Assembly: GCA_050305635.1 (NCBI GenBank)
Contig: JBNLFS010000095.1
Location: 1 to 64,000 of the forward strand
DNA length: 64,000 nucleotides
Direction: 5' to 3'
Source of the DNA: Thiodiazotropha sp050305635
Lineage (GTDB): Bacteria; Pseudomonadota; Gammaproteobacteria; Chromatiales; Chromatiaceae
Of the stretch, positions 35,687-44,665 are shown piece after piece (within the stretch, counting starts at the first letter, position 1; the number at the start of each line of letters is the position of its first letter). A model generated the notes under the pieces. It did not search any database and was not told the DNA's origin. It saw nothing but the letters and a program-made list of their open reading frames with translations. Both the position numbers and the translations under genes were made by a program.

Positions 35687-36316
35687 TCAGGGTGCAGTGA
35701 ACGTTCTACTCATTTTATCAATCATAATCCCTATAACCTCTAAATCATTGTCAAATCGCGGCTTACTTTTTATGAGCTTTGCAAACTCAATAGCATTCAT
35801 CCCATCGACCATGTTTCCTGTACTTTTCATGACCATCATCGGGTCAGCACCGCGTTCCAACAATCGCTGGAGAAGTGCAACGTCTCGCATCAGGATTGCA
35901 TATATTAAGGGAGAAAATGGTCCAATCTCCGGTGAATAACTGTTTGGATTACACTCTAAGATTGCCTCATCCAGTAACTCCCTGAGCAGAGCGCGATCAA
36001 CTTTACGTCCCCAACCATCGCTCCTTTCTCTCTCCCACGCTGCCATAAGAAACTGCAGTGCGCCATTCTCAACGGAAACCACATGGCCATCGAACGTTCC
36101 AGTAACACTGCAATATCGTTCATGTTTCATACCCAATAGTCCACGAGAAACCGGGGAATAGTATGGGAATGAATGCTCTACCAAGTTAAGTGCTATAACA
36201 AGATGATCGCCATAGGGCAGTTTAACATTGGCTTGAATGGTGAAACCTGTAACACCAAGCATTACGATGAAGGATAACCCATACATCATCTTTTTCAGTC
36301 TAAGAAACGACCTCAT
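35687..36316 (-). CDS. exported ankyrin-type protein, unknown function
   Basis: 209 residues. One hydrophobic segment near the N terminus (MMYGLSFIVMLGVTGFTIQA) is a signal peptide or anchor. Residues about 125-190 contain an ankyrin-like unit: GPFSPLIYAILMRDVALLQRLLERGADPM, then GMNAIEFAKLI. The gene overlaps the stop of the 315-residue protein gene upstream (ATGA) and is visibly more AT-rich than its surroundings. Ankyrin proteins placed directly after an unknown larger protein are often immunity or chaperone partners. That is only a hypothesis here. Confidence 0.7.
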   Translation of the reverse strand: MRSFLRLKKMMYGLSFIVMLGVTGFTIQANVKLPYGDHLVIALNLVEHSFPYYSPVSRGLLGMKHERYCSVTGTFDGHVVSVENGALQFLMAAWERERSDGWGRKVDRALLRELLDEAILECNPNSYSPEIGPFSPLIYAILMRDVALLQRLLERGADPMMVMKSTGNMVDGMNAIEFAKLIKSKPRFDNDLEVIGIMIDKMSRTFTAP

Positions 36317-37260
36317 TTTTCGATGTCAGACCAATTGCCTGTCGGTTGGTTAACTGCTTCTACAGCGCGCCCAAAGAAGTTGTTTTCATCTGTAACACTA
36401 TCCACAATCTCAGCGGCACTACGCTCAACCACCTTATCAGGACTAACACAAACCAGATCCGCACTCGCCTGCGGCCCATGGGAACCCGCCTTTCCGAACG
36501 CCTTCCCGAGGAGTTTCAAGGTGCCTGTGAACAACCCCACCTCCTGATCCGTACAGGGCTCGCCAACCGTCCATCGGTCATCACTTTCGCTCAGGGCACG
36601 ATATTCGGCCAGTGCGCCGGACGCGCGCCCGGAGGATCGCTCACCCCCGCTGACCCCAATCGTGGCATCCCAGGTAGAAATCGTCGCACCACCGAGACGA
36701 ACACCGCTACCCTCGGCTTTGATGGCTTCGATCTGCTGTTTCATACGTGCCAGGCCTCCACTGGAGGATTGGCTGGGGCCTACACTTCCATCAACGACGG
36801 GATAGGCGCCCAAAGCATGGCCATCCCCCATAGATTGGCGATCGGACAGGGATTTTTCCAACGGGTCGATACACTGATTTTGGCGACTTTGGCTTCGGGT
36901 ATAGTCAACGGCGATATTTCCCGATTCCAGTTGCCGTTTATGGACGAAAGTCATGAAATTTCGGGTTTCGCAGTCCGCATGATCGTACACGCACAATAAG
37001 GCATGCTGGCCGCCTACGGTCTGCGCCAGGGTATCCAACCCACTGCCGCCCAGTGAGTCTATGAACCTGCCCGCGAGGTGTTGCTGTTGATCCCTATCGA
37101 GACCGCCGAATGCACGTTGAAAGGTCCGTTCAGCCTGGTTGGGTGAGTTTACTGCGCTACGATAGAGCTTCTCCACCGCCGCATCCATTGTCGATGTCTC
37201 AGCGGCTGATTCCTGCCCGCCAGAGGTCTGTACAGACCGGGGCTGATTGATTCCGTTCAT
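36313..37260 (-). CDS. hypothetical protein, partner of the ankyrin-type protein
   Basis: 315 residues, no recognised domain, no signal peptide or membrane segment. The N-terminal 30 residues are rich in S, T, Q and E; the centre has a basic, Gln/Ser-rich stretch; the C terminus ends EIVDSVTDENNFFGRAVEAVNQP. GAAGGGAAG lies before the ATG. It forms a two-gene operon with the exported ankyrin protein, and this operon lies exactly between smc and a decayed duplicate of the smc 5' end, which marks it as an acquired cassette. An effector or toxin role is possible but not shown. Confidence 0.6.
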   Translation of the reverse strand: MNGINQPRSVQTSGGQESAAETSTMDAAVEKLYRSAVNSPNQAERTFQRAFGGLDRDQQQHLAGRFIDSLGGSGLDTLAQTVGGQHALLCVYDHADCETRNFMTFVHKRQLESGNIAVDYTRSQSRQNQCIDPLEKSLSDRQSMGDGHALGAYPVVDGSVGPSQSSSGGLARMKQQIEAIKAEGSGVRLGGATISTWDATIGVSGGERSSGRASGALAEYRALSESDDRWTVGEPCTDQEVGLFTGTLKLLGKAFGKAGSHGPQASADLVCVSPDKVVERSAAEIVDSVTDENNFFGRAVEAVNQPTGNWSDIEK

Positions 37261-37390
37261 TTTGCTTCCCTTCTGTTGCTGTTATGCCGACTAGCAGGCT
37301 CCGAATGGCGTTCAATGCAATCCGGGCCATGCACCCAACATACCAAAGATGAGCCCGGAGTAGGACTAGGGATTTCACTATATCCCCTCC

Positions 37391-37768
37391 TGGAGATGCG
37401 CGCGGCCTCCTCCAGGAAATAGCGCAAATCCTCGGGATGGGCCTCGATGAGGCGCGAGATCATGCCTTGCTCGATGATGGAATGGCTGCGCGGCCCAAGG
37501 CCGGTGCCGAGGTACAGGTCGGTGACATCCCAGTACCGGCATTTCACCCCGTTGAGGAAATAGATGGACTCGCCGCGCAGCATCTTGTCCGAGTGTTCGC
37601 CCATGACCCAGCGCGCTGCATCGATCAGATTGGATTTGCCTCATCCGTTCGGCCCGACGATCCCGACCCGGTTGCTCGGGTTAGGATTTGAATCCGGTGA
37701 GCTTGCCTTTCTCCAAACGCATGGGCGGCTAAGACACACCAAAGATCTCGCATAATGACAGGGGACAG
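37391..37768 (-). pseudogene. decayed duplicate of the smc 5' end
   Basis: The DNA matches 34363-34917 (codons 1 to about 170 of smc and about 45 bp upstream) with several changes. A TGC-to-TGA change stops the frame inside Walker A (GPNG-stop-GKS), about 25 bp are lost near the start, and about 157 bp between FLNGVKC and MLRGES are deleted. Recognisable pieces: WVMGEHSDKMLRGES, KCRYWDVTDLYLGTGLGPRS and LEEAARIS. The 115-residue open frame at 37257-37604 is part of this relic and not a gene. Confidence 0.92.
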
Positions 37769-38135
37769 GAAATACATTCAACGTCAAGTTAATTATTTAA
37801 CTTATTGTTTTTATTTAATTATTAAAAGCATACACAGATTACCTCTCCCCTTGTGACGATTTCAGTTCAAAACCTGCAAGCCCGGAGAATCCCACACAAT
37901 GTGAAGTACGGGAAACCTGGCCATCCGGGATAGCCCGATCGACCTACGACAACTCCCGTAGCCTGAGTTTTCCAAGGCATATCCAGGCCGTTTCCTCCGT
38001 ATACACGCCAATTCCGATCGTGAAAGTTAAAAATCTGTTATCGTATGGGTTTTCACAGGGTTGGCGGATCACTCTCACGGATGATGCTGAACATTTGTAT
38101 GCTGGCTAAGCGGCGATATACCAAGCAGGCTACCT
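37769..38135. other. intergenic region without recognisable gene
   Basis: 367 bp, AT-rich at its left side, leading to the hybrid kinase gene. No RNA gene, riboswitch or terminator was recognised. Confidence 0.5.
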
Positions 38136-40178
38136 ATGGATAAGGGGGCGTGGTTCAAACGTCTCAAGTCTCGTTTTCATAACCGACCCGACTCGGAGCA
38201 TGAGCAGGCTCTGGTTCGCACGGTAATCGTATTGGCCGTGACCCTCTACCTGCTTATAGCGGATCAGATCAGCACGATTTCCGCCCCATTGCATCACGGA
38301 CTGGTCGTCCTTGGGACCTGCCTGCTTTTCTCCCTGTCCCTGTTCATCCTCATCGCACGCAATCCCGGAATATCGATTGCGCGGCGCATCGTCAGCATGA
38401 TCGGTGACATGGGTATGATCACCTACATGCATTACTACTATGGGGAGACCATGGCCCCCCTGTATATCGTCTATCTCTGGGTCTCTTCCGGATATGGGCT
38501 GCGATATGGCGCTCGATACCTTGTGGCCGCTACGGTTCTGGCTGCGCTGGGTTTCATCCTGGTGCTGCTCAACAACGATTACTGGCGCGCCAATTCCACT
38601 ACCGGCTGGGGTCTGTGGATCGGCCTGATAATCCTGCCTGTCTATGTCGCATCTCTGCTGGCCAAACTCTCAAGAGCGCTGAACGCCGCGGAAGCCGCCA
38701 ACCTTGCCAAAAGCCGCTTCATTGCCAATATGAGTCATGAAATCCGCACTCCGATCAACGGTGTGATAGGACTGCTCGAGATGCTCAACGCCACACGACT
38801 GACCGACCAACAGCGTTCCCTGGTATATGGTGCACAATCCTCGACCACGACACTGCGCTATCTACTCGAAGAAGTGCTCGACATGAGCAAGATCGCATCG
38901 GGTCGGATCAGTCGGATACAGCGACCTTTCGATCTTCATGCCGTCGTTAAAAGCGTACTGGAGCCGTTCGAATACGAAGCAGGCATCAAGAACCTGCGGA
39001 TGCACAGGCATTTCGACTCAGACTGCCCCTACCATCTGATAGGTGACGAACCCCACCTGCGCCAGGTGCTGGTCAACCTGATCAGTAATGCCGTCAAATT
39101 CACCCAGCAGGGTGAGATACATATTCGTATATCAGCCGATCAGGTTCGTCCTTCGAAAATTGCACTGCGCATTGAGGTATCCGATACCGGCATCGGTATA
39201 TCTGAAGAGGCCCAACACTTCATATTCGAACCGTTTCGCCAGGAGGACGAAGATATCACGCGCCGTTTTGGCGGCAGCGGACTCGGCATGAACATCGCAA
39301 AACAGCTGACTGAACATATGGGCGGCAAGCTGTCTGTAACCAGCATTCAGGGTCAAGGCAGCACATTCACACTCAGGCTGCCATTCGAACGCCAGAACAA
39401 CCCGACAAGATGCGAATCACTGCATTTCCCCGACGGCATTCTGATCGTGTCACACGACGATCATTTGATTGATCAACTGAGACAATGGCTGGAACAGTGG
39501 GGTGTGCGTTGCAGCGTGCAACCCGAACTCAGTTCATCGACATCATCATCCACCATCCTATTGGATTCACGGTCGCCCCCCCGATCTGAGAGACTTTTCA
39601 ATGAACGGTCAACAGATACGGAACAGGACAGGATCCTGGTAGCTCATGATATCTCGCCGAGCTTCGATATCATGTCTGCGAAATATGCCAGTGTGCTGCC
39701 ACTACCCGTTGATCCCGATCAGCTCCATACCCTGTTGCATAGCCTGCAACCGGACACACCCACCCATGCCCGTGGCGACATGGAGTCTTCCCAGGGCCAA
39801 CCATCCCGTACGAGCACCCTTCGGGTTCTGGTTGCCGATGATAACAAAATCAACCAGCTGGTAACCGGCAACACCCTGGAGCGGGCGGGGCACCAAGTCT
39901 TCGTGGTCGATGATGGCGAATCCGCGATTGATGTGCTTCAAACCGACCGGTTCGACCTCGCCATCGTTGACATGATGATGCCCGGTAAAAGTGGCCTGGA
40001 TGTCATCAAGTTCTTCAGGGATCATGCATCCGGGCGAGAGCCGATGCCGTTTATCCTGCTGACCGCGAGTATCAGCGAAGAGATCCGGATGACCTGTGAG
40101 GCACTCGATGCGCATTATCTGAGTAAGCCGCTGTACGGGCACACCCTGTTGACCAAGATCCAGGAGATCATGACTTGA
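38136..40178 (+). CDS. RpfC-like hybrid sensor histidine kinase
   Basis: 680 residues. Five or so membrane helices (about 28-185) without a large periplasmic domain, as in RpfC, then a HisKA domain with ANMSHEIRTPING (phospho-His), an HATPase with NLISNAVKFT, DTGIGIS and GGSGLGMNIAKQL, a degenerate receiver-like segment (about 430-550) and a genuine receiver with AIVDMMMPGKSG as phosphorylation site. Unlike classic RpfC, it lacks a C-terminal Hpt domain. No rpfF or rpfG lies nearby, so the ligand and downstream partner are not evident. A diffusible fatty-acid signal is the family precedent. Confidence 0.88.
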   Translation: MDKGAWFKRLKSRFHNRPDSEHEQALVRTVIVLAVTLYLLIADQISTISAPLHHGLVVLGTCLLFSLSLFILIARNPGISIARRIVSMIGDMGMITYMHYYYGETMAPLYIVYLWVSSGYGLRYGARYLVAATVLAALGFILVLLNNDYWRANSTTGWGLWIGLIILPVYVASLLAKLSRALNAAEAANLAKSRFIANMSHEIRTPINGVIGLLEMLNATRLTDQQRSLVYGAQSSTTTLRYLLEEVLDMSKIASGRISRIQRPFDLHAVVKSVLEPFEYEAGIKNLRMHRHFDSDCPYHLIGDEPHLRQVLVNLISNAVKFTQQGEIHIRISADQVRPSKIALRIEVSDTGIGISEEAQHFIFEPFRQEDEDITRRFGGSGLGMNIAKQLTEHMGGKLSVTSIQGQGSTFTLRLPFERQNNPTRCESLHFPDGILIVSHDDHLIDQLRQWLEQWGVRCSVQPELSSSTSSSTILLDSRSPPRSERLFNERSTDTEQDRILVAHDISPSFDIMSAKYASVLPLPVDPDQLHTLLHSLQPDTPTHARGDMESSQGQPSRTSTLRVLVADDNKINQLVTGNTLERAGHQVFVVDDGESAIDVLQTDRFDLAIVDMMMPGKSGLDVIKFFRDHASGREPMPFILLTASISEEIRMTCEALDAHYLSKPLYGHTLLTKIQEIMT

Positions 40179-40199
40179 GAGATGCCCGGATCTTACCCT

Positions 40200-40229
40200 T
40201 TGGTCGAATTTGCATGGGTCACGTATAAT
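40200..40229 (+). promoter_or_regulatory. sigma-70 promoter of queF
   Basis: TTGGTC at 40200-40205 and a perfect TATAAT at 40224-40229 with 18 bp between, 32 bp upstream of the queF start. No preQ1 riboswitch fold is seen in the short leader. Confidence 0.6.
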
Positions 40230-40261
40230 CCGACGCGTTTTTCCTATCAGAGTTTTCGACC

Positions 40262-40651
40262 ATGCCAAGCCAACCGAGTAAAGACCTGGAAACCTTCGAC
40301 AATCCCCGACCGGAACGGGACTACACGATCCGCATCTCGATTCCCGAGTTCACCTGTCTTTGCCCCAAGACCGGGCAGCCCGATTTCGCGGAGATGACCC
40401 TGGAGTATGTCCCGGACCGCCTCTGCGTGGAACTGAAGGCATTGAAGATGTACATCTGGTCTTTCCGCGACCAGGGCGCCTTTCACGAGGCGGTGACCAA
40501 CGAAATCCTCGCTGACCTGGTACGCGCCACCACCCCCCGATTCATGCGCCTGAGCGCCGAGTTCAACGTGCGTGGGGGCATCTACACCACCGTGGTGGCG
40601 GAACACCGCGCCGAGGGCTGGATACCCCCTACTCCGGTCAGCCTGCCCTGA
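40262..40651 (+). CDS. queF: NADPH-dependent 7-cyano-7-deazaguanine reductase QueF
   Basis: 129 residues, the short single-domain form. FTCLCPKTGQPDFA holds the nucleophilic cysteine; ELKALKMYIWSFRDQG is the QueF NADPH motif; NVRGGIYTTV the C-terminal strand. It reduces preQ0 to preQ1 in queuosine synthesis. Separate transcription unit with its own promoter; the kinase gene follows 22 bp later. Confidence 0.97.
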   Translation: MPSQPSKDLETFDNPRPERDYTIRISIPEFTCLCPKTGQPDFAEMTLEYVPDRLCVELKALKMYIWSFRDQGAFHEAVTNEILADLVRATTPRFMRLSAEFNVRGGIYTTVVAEHRAEGWIPPTPVSLP

Positions 40652-40673
40652 AGCAGAAAGGCCCGGGTCTGCG

Positions 40674-41957
40674 GTGAGTCTGTTCATCGGCATCGACCTG
40701 GGTACTTCCGGCTGTCGCGGGATCGCGGTCGATGACTCGGGAGCGGTTCAGGGTCTGTCGGTTGTATCGCTGCCTGCCCCCATTTCGAAGCAGCCAGGAC
40801 ATCAAGAGCAGAACCCCCGCCTATGGTGGGACGCGGTGCGCCAGGTACTGAATGAGCTGACCCGGCAGATCAATCCTCGGGAGATTGCCGCGCTGTCCGT
40901 GGACGGTACCTCCGCAACCCTGCTGCTCGCGGATAGGGATGGAGTGCCGCTGACCCCCGGGCTGATGTACAACGACACCCGTTCGCGGGATGCTCTGGCC
41001 ATCCTCAAGCAGATCGCCCCCCCCGACAGCCCGGTGCTGAGCGCCGCTTCCAGCCTGGCCAAGCTGCTCCATCTGCGGCGCATTCATCCGCACCCGGAGA
41101 GTCTCGCCCTTCACCAGGCGGACTGGATCGTCGGACGGCTCACCGGACACTATCCACTCAGCGATGAGAACAATGCGCTGAAGCTGGGCTATGATCCCCT
41201 CAACCGCTGCTGGCCCGAGTGGCTTGGGGCGCTCGATATTCCCACCGCCTGCCTGCCTCAAGTGGCGCCCTGCGGAACCCCCCTGGGAAGCGTCAATACC
41301 GCGGCGGCTGCGGCGACCGGATTGCTCCCGGGTATTCCGGTGATCGCCGGCACCACCGACAGCAATGCGGCATTCATCGCCAGCGGCGCTCAGCGGATCG
41401 GTGACGCGGTCACCTCACTGGGCAGCACCCTGGTGCTCAAGGTCCTCACCGACCGACCGGTCACCGATGCGCGATACGGCATCTACAGTCACCGGCTGGG
41501 TGAACTGTGGCTGGCCGGTGGCGCTTCCAATAGCGGAGGCGCGGTATTACGTCAGCATTTCAGCGATCGCCAGATGCAGGCGATGACCCGTTCGTTGAGA
41601 CCGCTGCGGAGGACCGGTCTGGATTACTACCCGCTGCCGGCAGCGGGGGAGCGTTTCCCGGACAACGACCCGGAGAAAGCCCCCAGACTCACCCCCCGTC
41701 CCAGGGACCCAGTGGTGTTTTTCCAGGCCATGCTGGAGGGTATCGCGGACATCGAGCACCGGGGTTACCGACTGCTGCAGAAACGGGGAGCCCCTTACCC
41801 GACACGGGTCTTTACAATGGGTGGCGGAGCGCGCAATCCGGGGTGGCGTGAGATTCGTCAACAACGGTTGCAGGTCCCGGTGTTCGTGGCGCAGCACCAG
41901 GAGGCCGCCTACGGCGCGGCGCTTCTGGCACGCCAAGGCGCCGGGACGAGCCTCTGA
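40674..41957 (+). CDS. FGGY-family carbohydrate kinase
   Basis: 427 residues from GTG 40674 (SLFIGIDLGTSGCRG at the N terminus). ATPase motifs: GIDLGTSGCRG, ALSVDGTSATLLL, VIAGTTDSNAAF, SLGSTLVLKVL and TMGGGARNPGWREI. The family includes ribulo-, xylulo- and glycerokinases; the D-ribulokinase/YDR109C-like subgroup fits best. Cytoplasmic sugar phosphorylation with ATP. The frame extends upstream into queF but no start there is plausible. No sugar transporter or dehydrogenase is nearby, so a metabolite-repair role is possible. Confidence 0.85.
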   Translation: MSLFIGIDLGTSGCRGIAVDDSGAVQGLSVVSLPAPISKQPGHQEQNPRLWWDAVRQVLNELTRQINPREIAALSVDGTSATLLLADRDGVPLTPGLMYNDTRSRDALAILKQIAPPDSPVLSAASSLAKLLHLRRIHPHPESLALHQADWIVGRLTGHYPLSDENNALKLGYDPLNRCWPEWLGALDIPTACLPQVAPCGTPLGSVNTAAAAATGLLPGIPVIAGTTDSNAAFIASGAQRIGDAVTSLGSTLVLKVLTDRPVTDARYGIYSHRLGELWLAGGASNSGGAVLRQHFSDRQMQAMTRSLRPLRRTGLDYYPLPAAGERFPDNDPEKAPRLTPRPRDPVVFFQAMLEGIADIEHRGYRLLQKRGAPYPTRVFTMGGGARNPGWREIRQQRLQVPVFVAQHQEAAYGAALLARQGAGTSL

Positions 41958-41981
41958 CTGTCTTCGTCTGTCCGGCCGGAC

Positions 41982-42638
41982 TCAATCAGCCAGCAGCCGA
42001 TCGACCGCCGCAGTGTCCAGAGGGGGTGCGGCATGGATCTCGACGAGGCGTGGCAGGCACGGTTGACAGACCCGTTTGCGACGCCAGAATCCGGGCACCT
42101 GCATCGACTGGTTCAGCGCCTGCACCCGCCGATCTCCGTGGTAGCGTTCAGCCAGGCTCTGCTGGACCCGGGAGAAGCGTTCCAGGGGCATGCCAGCCAC
42201 TCGCCAGTAGTAGTGGAAATGACCCGGCGAGGTGTTCACCACGAGATGCGGCGGCCATTGGAGTGCCTGTCGCTCCGAACCCCGATCATCGTCGACAAAC
42301 ACCGCCCGGACCCGGATGATGTCCCGGATCTCGCGACCAGTCCCGTTGGTCTGGTTGATGGTCACAGTAATGACGGCCCCTGCCTGATTGAGCCACACCA
42401 GGTCATCCCAGCATTCGGCCAGGGTGCCGTGCAGTGCCTTTTCCAGCGGGTCCTGGAAACCGCTGCGGGTATACCCCGAATCCGAGAAGGTGCGGAAGGA
42501 GAAGCTCTCATCCTCAGGATCGAGCGCCTGCAGAAAGGCCTCGGCCTCGACCCTGTCCGGGATCAGTCTTCCGCCCTGCTCGTGCAGCCAGCGGGCGACA
42601 TGGGTGACATAGGGATCACGTACGAAACGCCCGCTCAT
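41982..42638 (-). CDS. RepB-like (archaeo-eukaryotic type) DNA primase domain protein
   Basis: 218 residues resembling the RepB-like primase domain found in plasmid replication proteins: IIRVRAVFVDDDRG, PHLVVNTSPGHFHYYW and NQSMQVPGFWRRK carry the acidic pair and the histidine/arginine residues of the AEP fold. No helicase domain follows. Its ATG overlaps the stop of amrB (ATGA), so it is co-translated with the AmmeMemoRadiSam genes, an unexpected partnership. It may be a captured plasmid gene or a nucleotidyl transferase with another role. Confidence 0.75.
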   Translation of the reverse strand: MSGRFVRDPYVTHVARWLHEQGGRLIPDRVEAEAFLQALDPEDESFSFRTFSDSGYTRSGFQDPLEKALHGTLAECWDDLVWLNQAGAVITVTINQTNGTGREIRDIIRVRAVFVDDDRGSERQALQWPPHLVVNTSPGHFHYYWRVAGMPLERFSRVQQSLAERYHGDRRVQALNQSMQVPGFWRRKRVCQPCLPRLVEIHAAPPLDTAAVDRLLAD

Positions 42639-43429
42639 GCGGAAGGTGTGAAGGCGTAGGCACCGTAACCGACCACCTGGTCCCGACTGCCGGCGGTATC
42701 CCCGGAATTTCGCAGATCGACCAGTTCCCCCTCCAGCCCGTGGCGTTTCGCCTGTAACAGCAATCCCTGAACCGGGATCCGCCCGCAGGCGTCCTCGTAG
42801 TCCAGCTGTTCCGGATGCAGTGAGACAATCGCCTCGCTGGTGCGGCGATCCATCCGTTGGGCGGTGGCATAATCGTGATAGTGGCTGAGATCGGAACTGA
42901 TGACGATGAGGGTTTCAGGTCCGCCCCAGAGCTGCTCCAGCACCTCGGCCACCTCCTCCCCGGTGGCCTGCCCCACCACGATGGGCACCAGACTGAACTC
43001 ACCGAGCACGATCTGCAGGAACGGCAGTTGCACCTCAAGCGCGTGTTCCTGGGCATGTGCCTGTTCCAGATGGACGACCTGGGGTAAGGAATCCAGCTTG
43101 CGGATCACAGCATGATCCACGGCGATATCACCCAGGGGAGTGCGAAACAGGTCGGCTTCGCTCACCGCCAGTCCATAGAAAGGCACCCGGTGGGCCGGTC
43201 CCAGCAGAACCACCCGCCGCACCTGCCCGGCCAGAGGTTTCAGCCGGGCATAGACGCTTGCCGCCACCGGCGCGGAATAGATATAGCCCGCATGGGGCGC
43301 GATTACCGCCTTGGGGACGGTGCCGGGGGGGATTTCCCTGCCCAGATAACCCGTCAGCATGGCCTGCAACTGGTCGGGGTCACCCGGATAGAACAGGTCG
43401 GATACCGCGGGTTGTCGGATGGTGGTCAT
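42635..43429 (-). CDS. amrB: AmmeMemoRadiSam system protein B (MEMO1 family)
   Basis: 264 residues from ATG 43429 (AGGAG six bases upstream). MEMO-like, related to LigB dioxygenases: PHAGYIYSAPVAASVY near residue 48, LLGPAHRVPFYG, and VISSDLSHYHDY with the metal-type histidines. Encoded 28 bp downstream of the radical SAM partner. The three-part system (A: AMMECR1, B: Memo, radical SAM) is widespread, but its reaction is unknown; part A lies at 60196-60789. Confidence 0.92.
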   Translation of the reverse strand: MTTIRQPAVSDLFYPGDPDQLQAMLTGYLGREIPPGTVPKAVIAPHAGYIYSAPVAASVYARLKPLAGQVRRVVLLGPAHRVPFYGLAVSEADLFRTPLGDIAVDHAVIRKLDSLPQVVHLEQAHAQEHALEVQLPFLQIVLGEFSLVPIVVGQATGEEVAEVLEQLWGGPETLIVISSDLSHYHDYATAQRMDRRTSEAIVSLHPEQLDYEDACGRIPVQGLLLQAKRHGLEGELVDLRNSGDTAGSRDQVVGYGAYAFTPSA

Positions 43430-43457
43430 GGTCAACTCCTCTAACAGGTTGATGTGA

Positions 43458-44534
43458 TCAGACCAGGGCGAGTCTCACCGGCTCGCGCCGACTGCCCCAG
43501 GTTCCGGGTTGCGCCTCGAACACCCCGGGCAGCGGTGCTCCGCAATGTTTGCAGCATCCCTGGGAATCCAGTCCCCAGTGTCCCAGCTCATACCAGTCGC
43601 GTTGGATTAAAAGCTCGCCGCAGGCGGGACACCAAGTGCTGGAGGCCTGCTTGTCATGGACATTACCGACATAAACATAACGTACCCCCTGCTCGATGGC
43701 GATGCGTCTTGCCCGGCTCAGAGTGGTGTGCGGGGTGGGTGGCAGATCGCGCATCTTCCAGTCCGGGTGGAAGGCGCTGAAATGCAGCGGCACGTCCGGT
43801 CCCAGGTTCTCCACCACCCACTGGCTCAATGCCTCGATCTCCCTATCCGAATCGTTCTCGCCGGGGATCAGCAGGGTGGTGATTTCAAACCACACCGAGG
43901 TCTCCGACTTAAGGTAGCGCAGGGTATCCAGAACCGGCTCCAGATGCGCCCCGGTGAGCTTGTAATAGAAATCCTCGTTGAACGATTTCAAGTCCACGTT
44001 GGCCGCGTGCATGTGGCGGTAAAACGCCTCCCTCGGCGCTTCACAGACATAGCCGGCGGTGACCGCCACCGACTTGATGCCGTAATCCTCGCAGGCCTGG
44101 GCCACATCGATGGCATACTCATGAAAGATCACCGGATCGTTATAGGTGTAGGCCACACTGCGGCATCCCAACCGGCGGGCGGTTTCGGCAATGGTCTGCG
44201 GATCGGCGCTGTCCGCCAGGGTCTGCATTTCGCGGGACTTGCTGATGTCCCAGTTCTGACAGAATTTGCACGCCAGGTTGCAACCAGCGGTGCCGAACGA
44301 GAGCACCGGGGTACCGGGGAGGAAATGGTTGAGCGGTTTCTTCTCGATGGGATCGACACAGAATCCGCTGGATCGTCCGTAGGTGGTGAGCACCACCCTA
44401 CCCTGATGATTCATACGCACATAGCAGAACCCCCGCTTGCCCTCTTTGATATGGCAATAGCGGGGACAGAGATCGCACTGCACCCGGTCATCGGAAAGTG
44501 CATGCCAGTAGTGTGTCGGAAAGTAGGTTTCCAT
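43458..44534 (-). CDS. amrS: AmmeMemoRadiSam system radical SAM enzyme
   Basis: About 358 residues. CNLACKFCQNWD is the radical SAM CxxxCxxC motif (around residue 85). It is preceded by CDLCPRYC, and CPACGEL ... CCKHCGAPLPG at the C terminus forms extra Cys pairs. PflA-like activases share this core. Several start codons are close (GTG 44543, ATG 44540, ATG 44534); the last is best placed after GGGGTG. Function within the Memo system is not known; a protein or cofactor modification is assumed. Confidence 0.92.
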   Translation of the reverse strand: METYFPTHYWHALSDDRVQCDLCPRYCHIKEGKRGFCYVRMNHQGRVVLTTYGRSSGFCVDPIEKKPLNHFLPGTPVLSFGTAGCNLACKFCQNWDISKSREMQTLADSADPQTIAETARRLGCRSVAYTYNDPVIFHEYAIDVAQACEDYGIKSVAVTAGYVCEAPREAFYRHMHAANVDLKSFNEDFYYKLTGAHLEPVLDTLRYLKSETSVWFEITTLLIPGENDSDREIEALSQWVVENLGPDVPLHFSAFHPDWKMRDLPPTPHTTLSRARRIAIEQGVRYVYVGNVHDKQASSTWCPACGELLIQRDWYELGHWGLDSQGCCKHCGAPLPGVFEAQPGTWGSRREPVRLALV

Positions 44535-44571
44535 GAGCATCACCCCGTCGTTCGCCGGTCTCTAACTGGCT

Positions 44572-44665
44572 GTTGCAATTCGCTCAGACGTGCGCGAGAC
44601 AAGTCGAAATTCATAGAAAAAGCGCAGATTACTGGAGTAAATAAGCACTTTGAGCGAATTGCAAC
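44572..44665. repeat. 94-bp element with 15-bp inverted repeats
   Basis: GTTGCAATTCGCTCA (44572-44586) and its exact complement (44651-44665) flank 64 bp. No gene. It lies between the divergently transcribed amrS and tmcA genes and looks like a small non-autonomous repeat or an RNA hairpin. Confidence 0.65.

Noticed and set aside
37257..37604. 115-residue SMC-like open frame as a separate gene
   Set aside because: It lacks the true start and Walker A, joins non-adjacent parts of smc and belongs to the decayed duplicate at 37391-37768.
40179..40261. preQ1 riboswitch upstream of queF
   Set aside because: The leader after the -10 box is only about 25 bases and shows no pseudoknot-type pairing.
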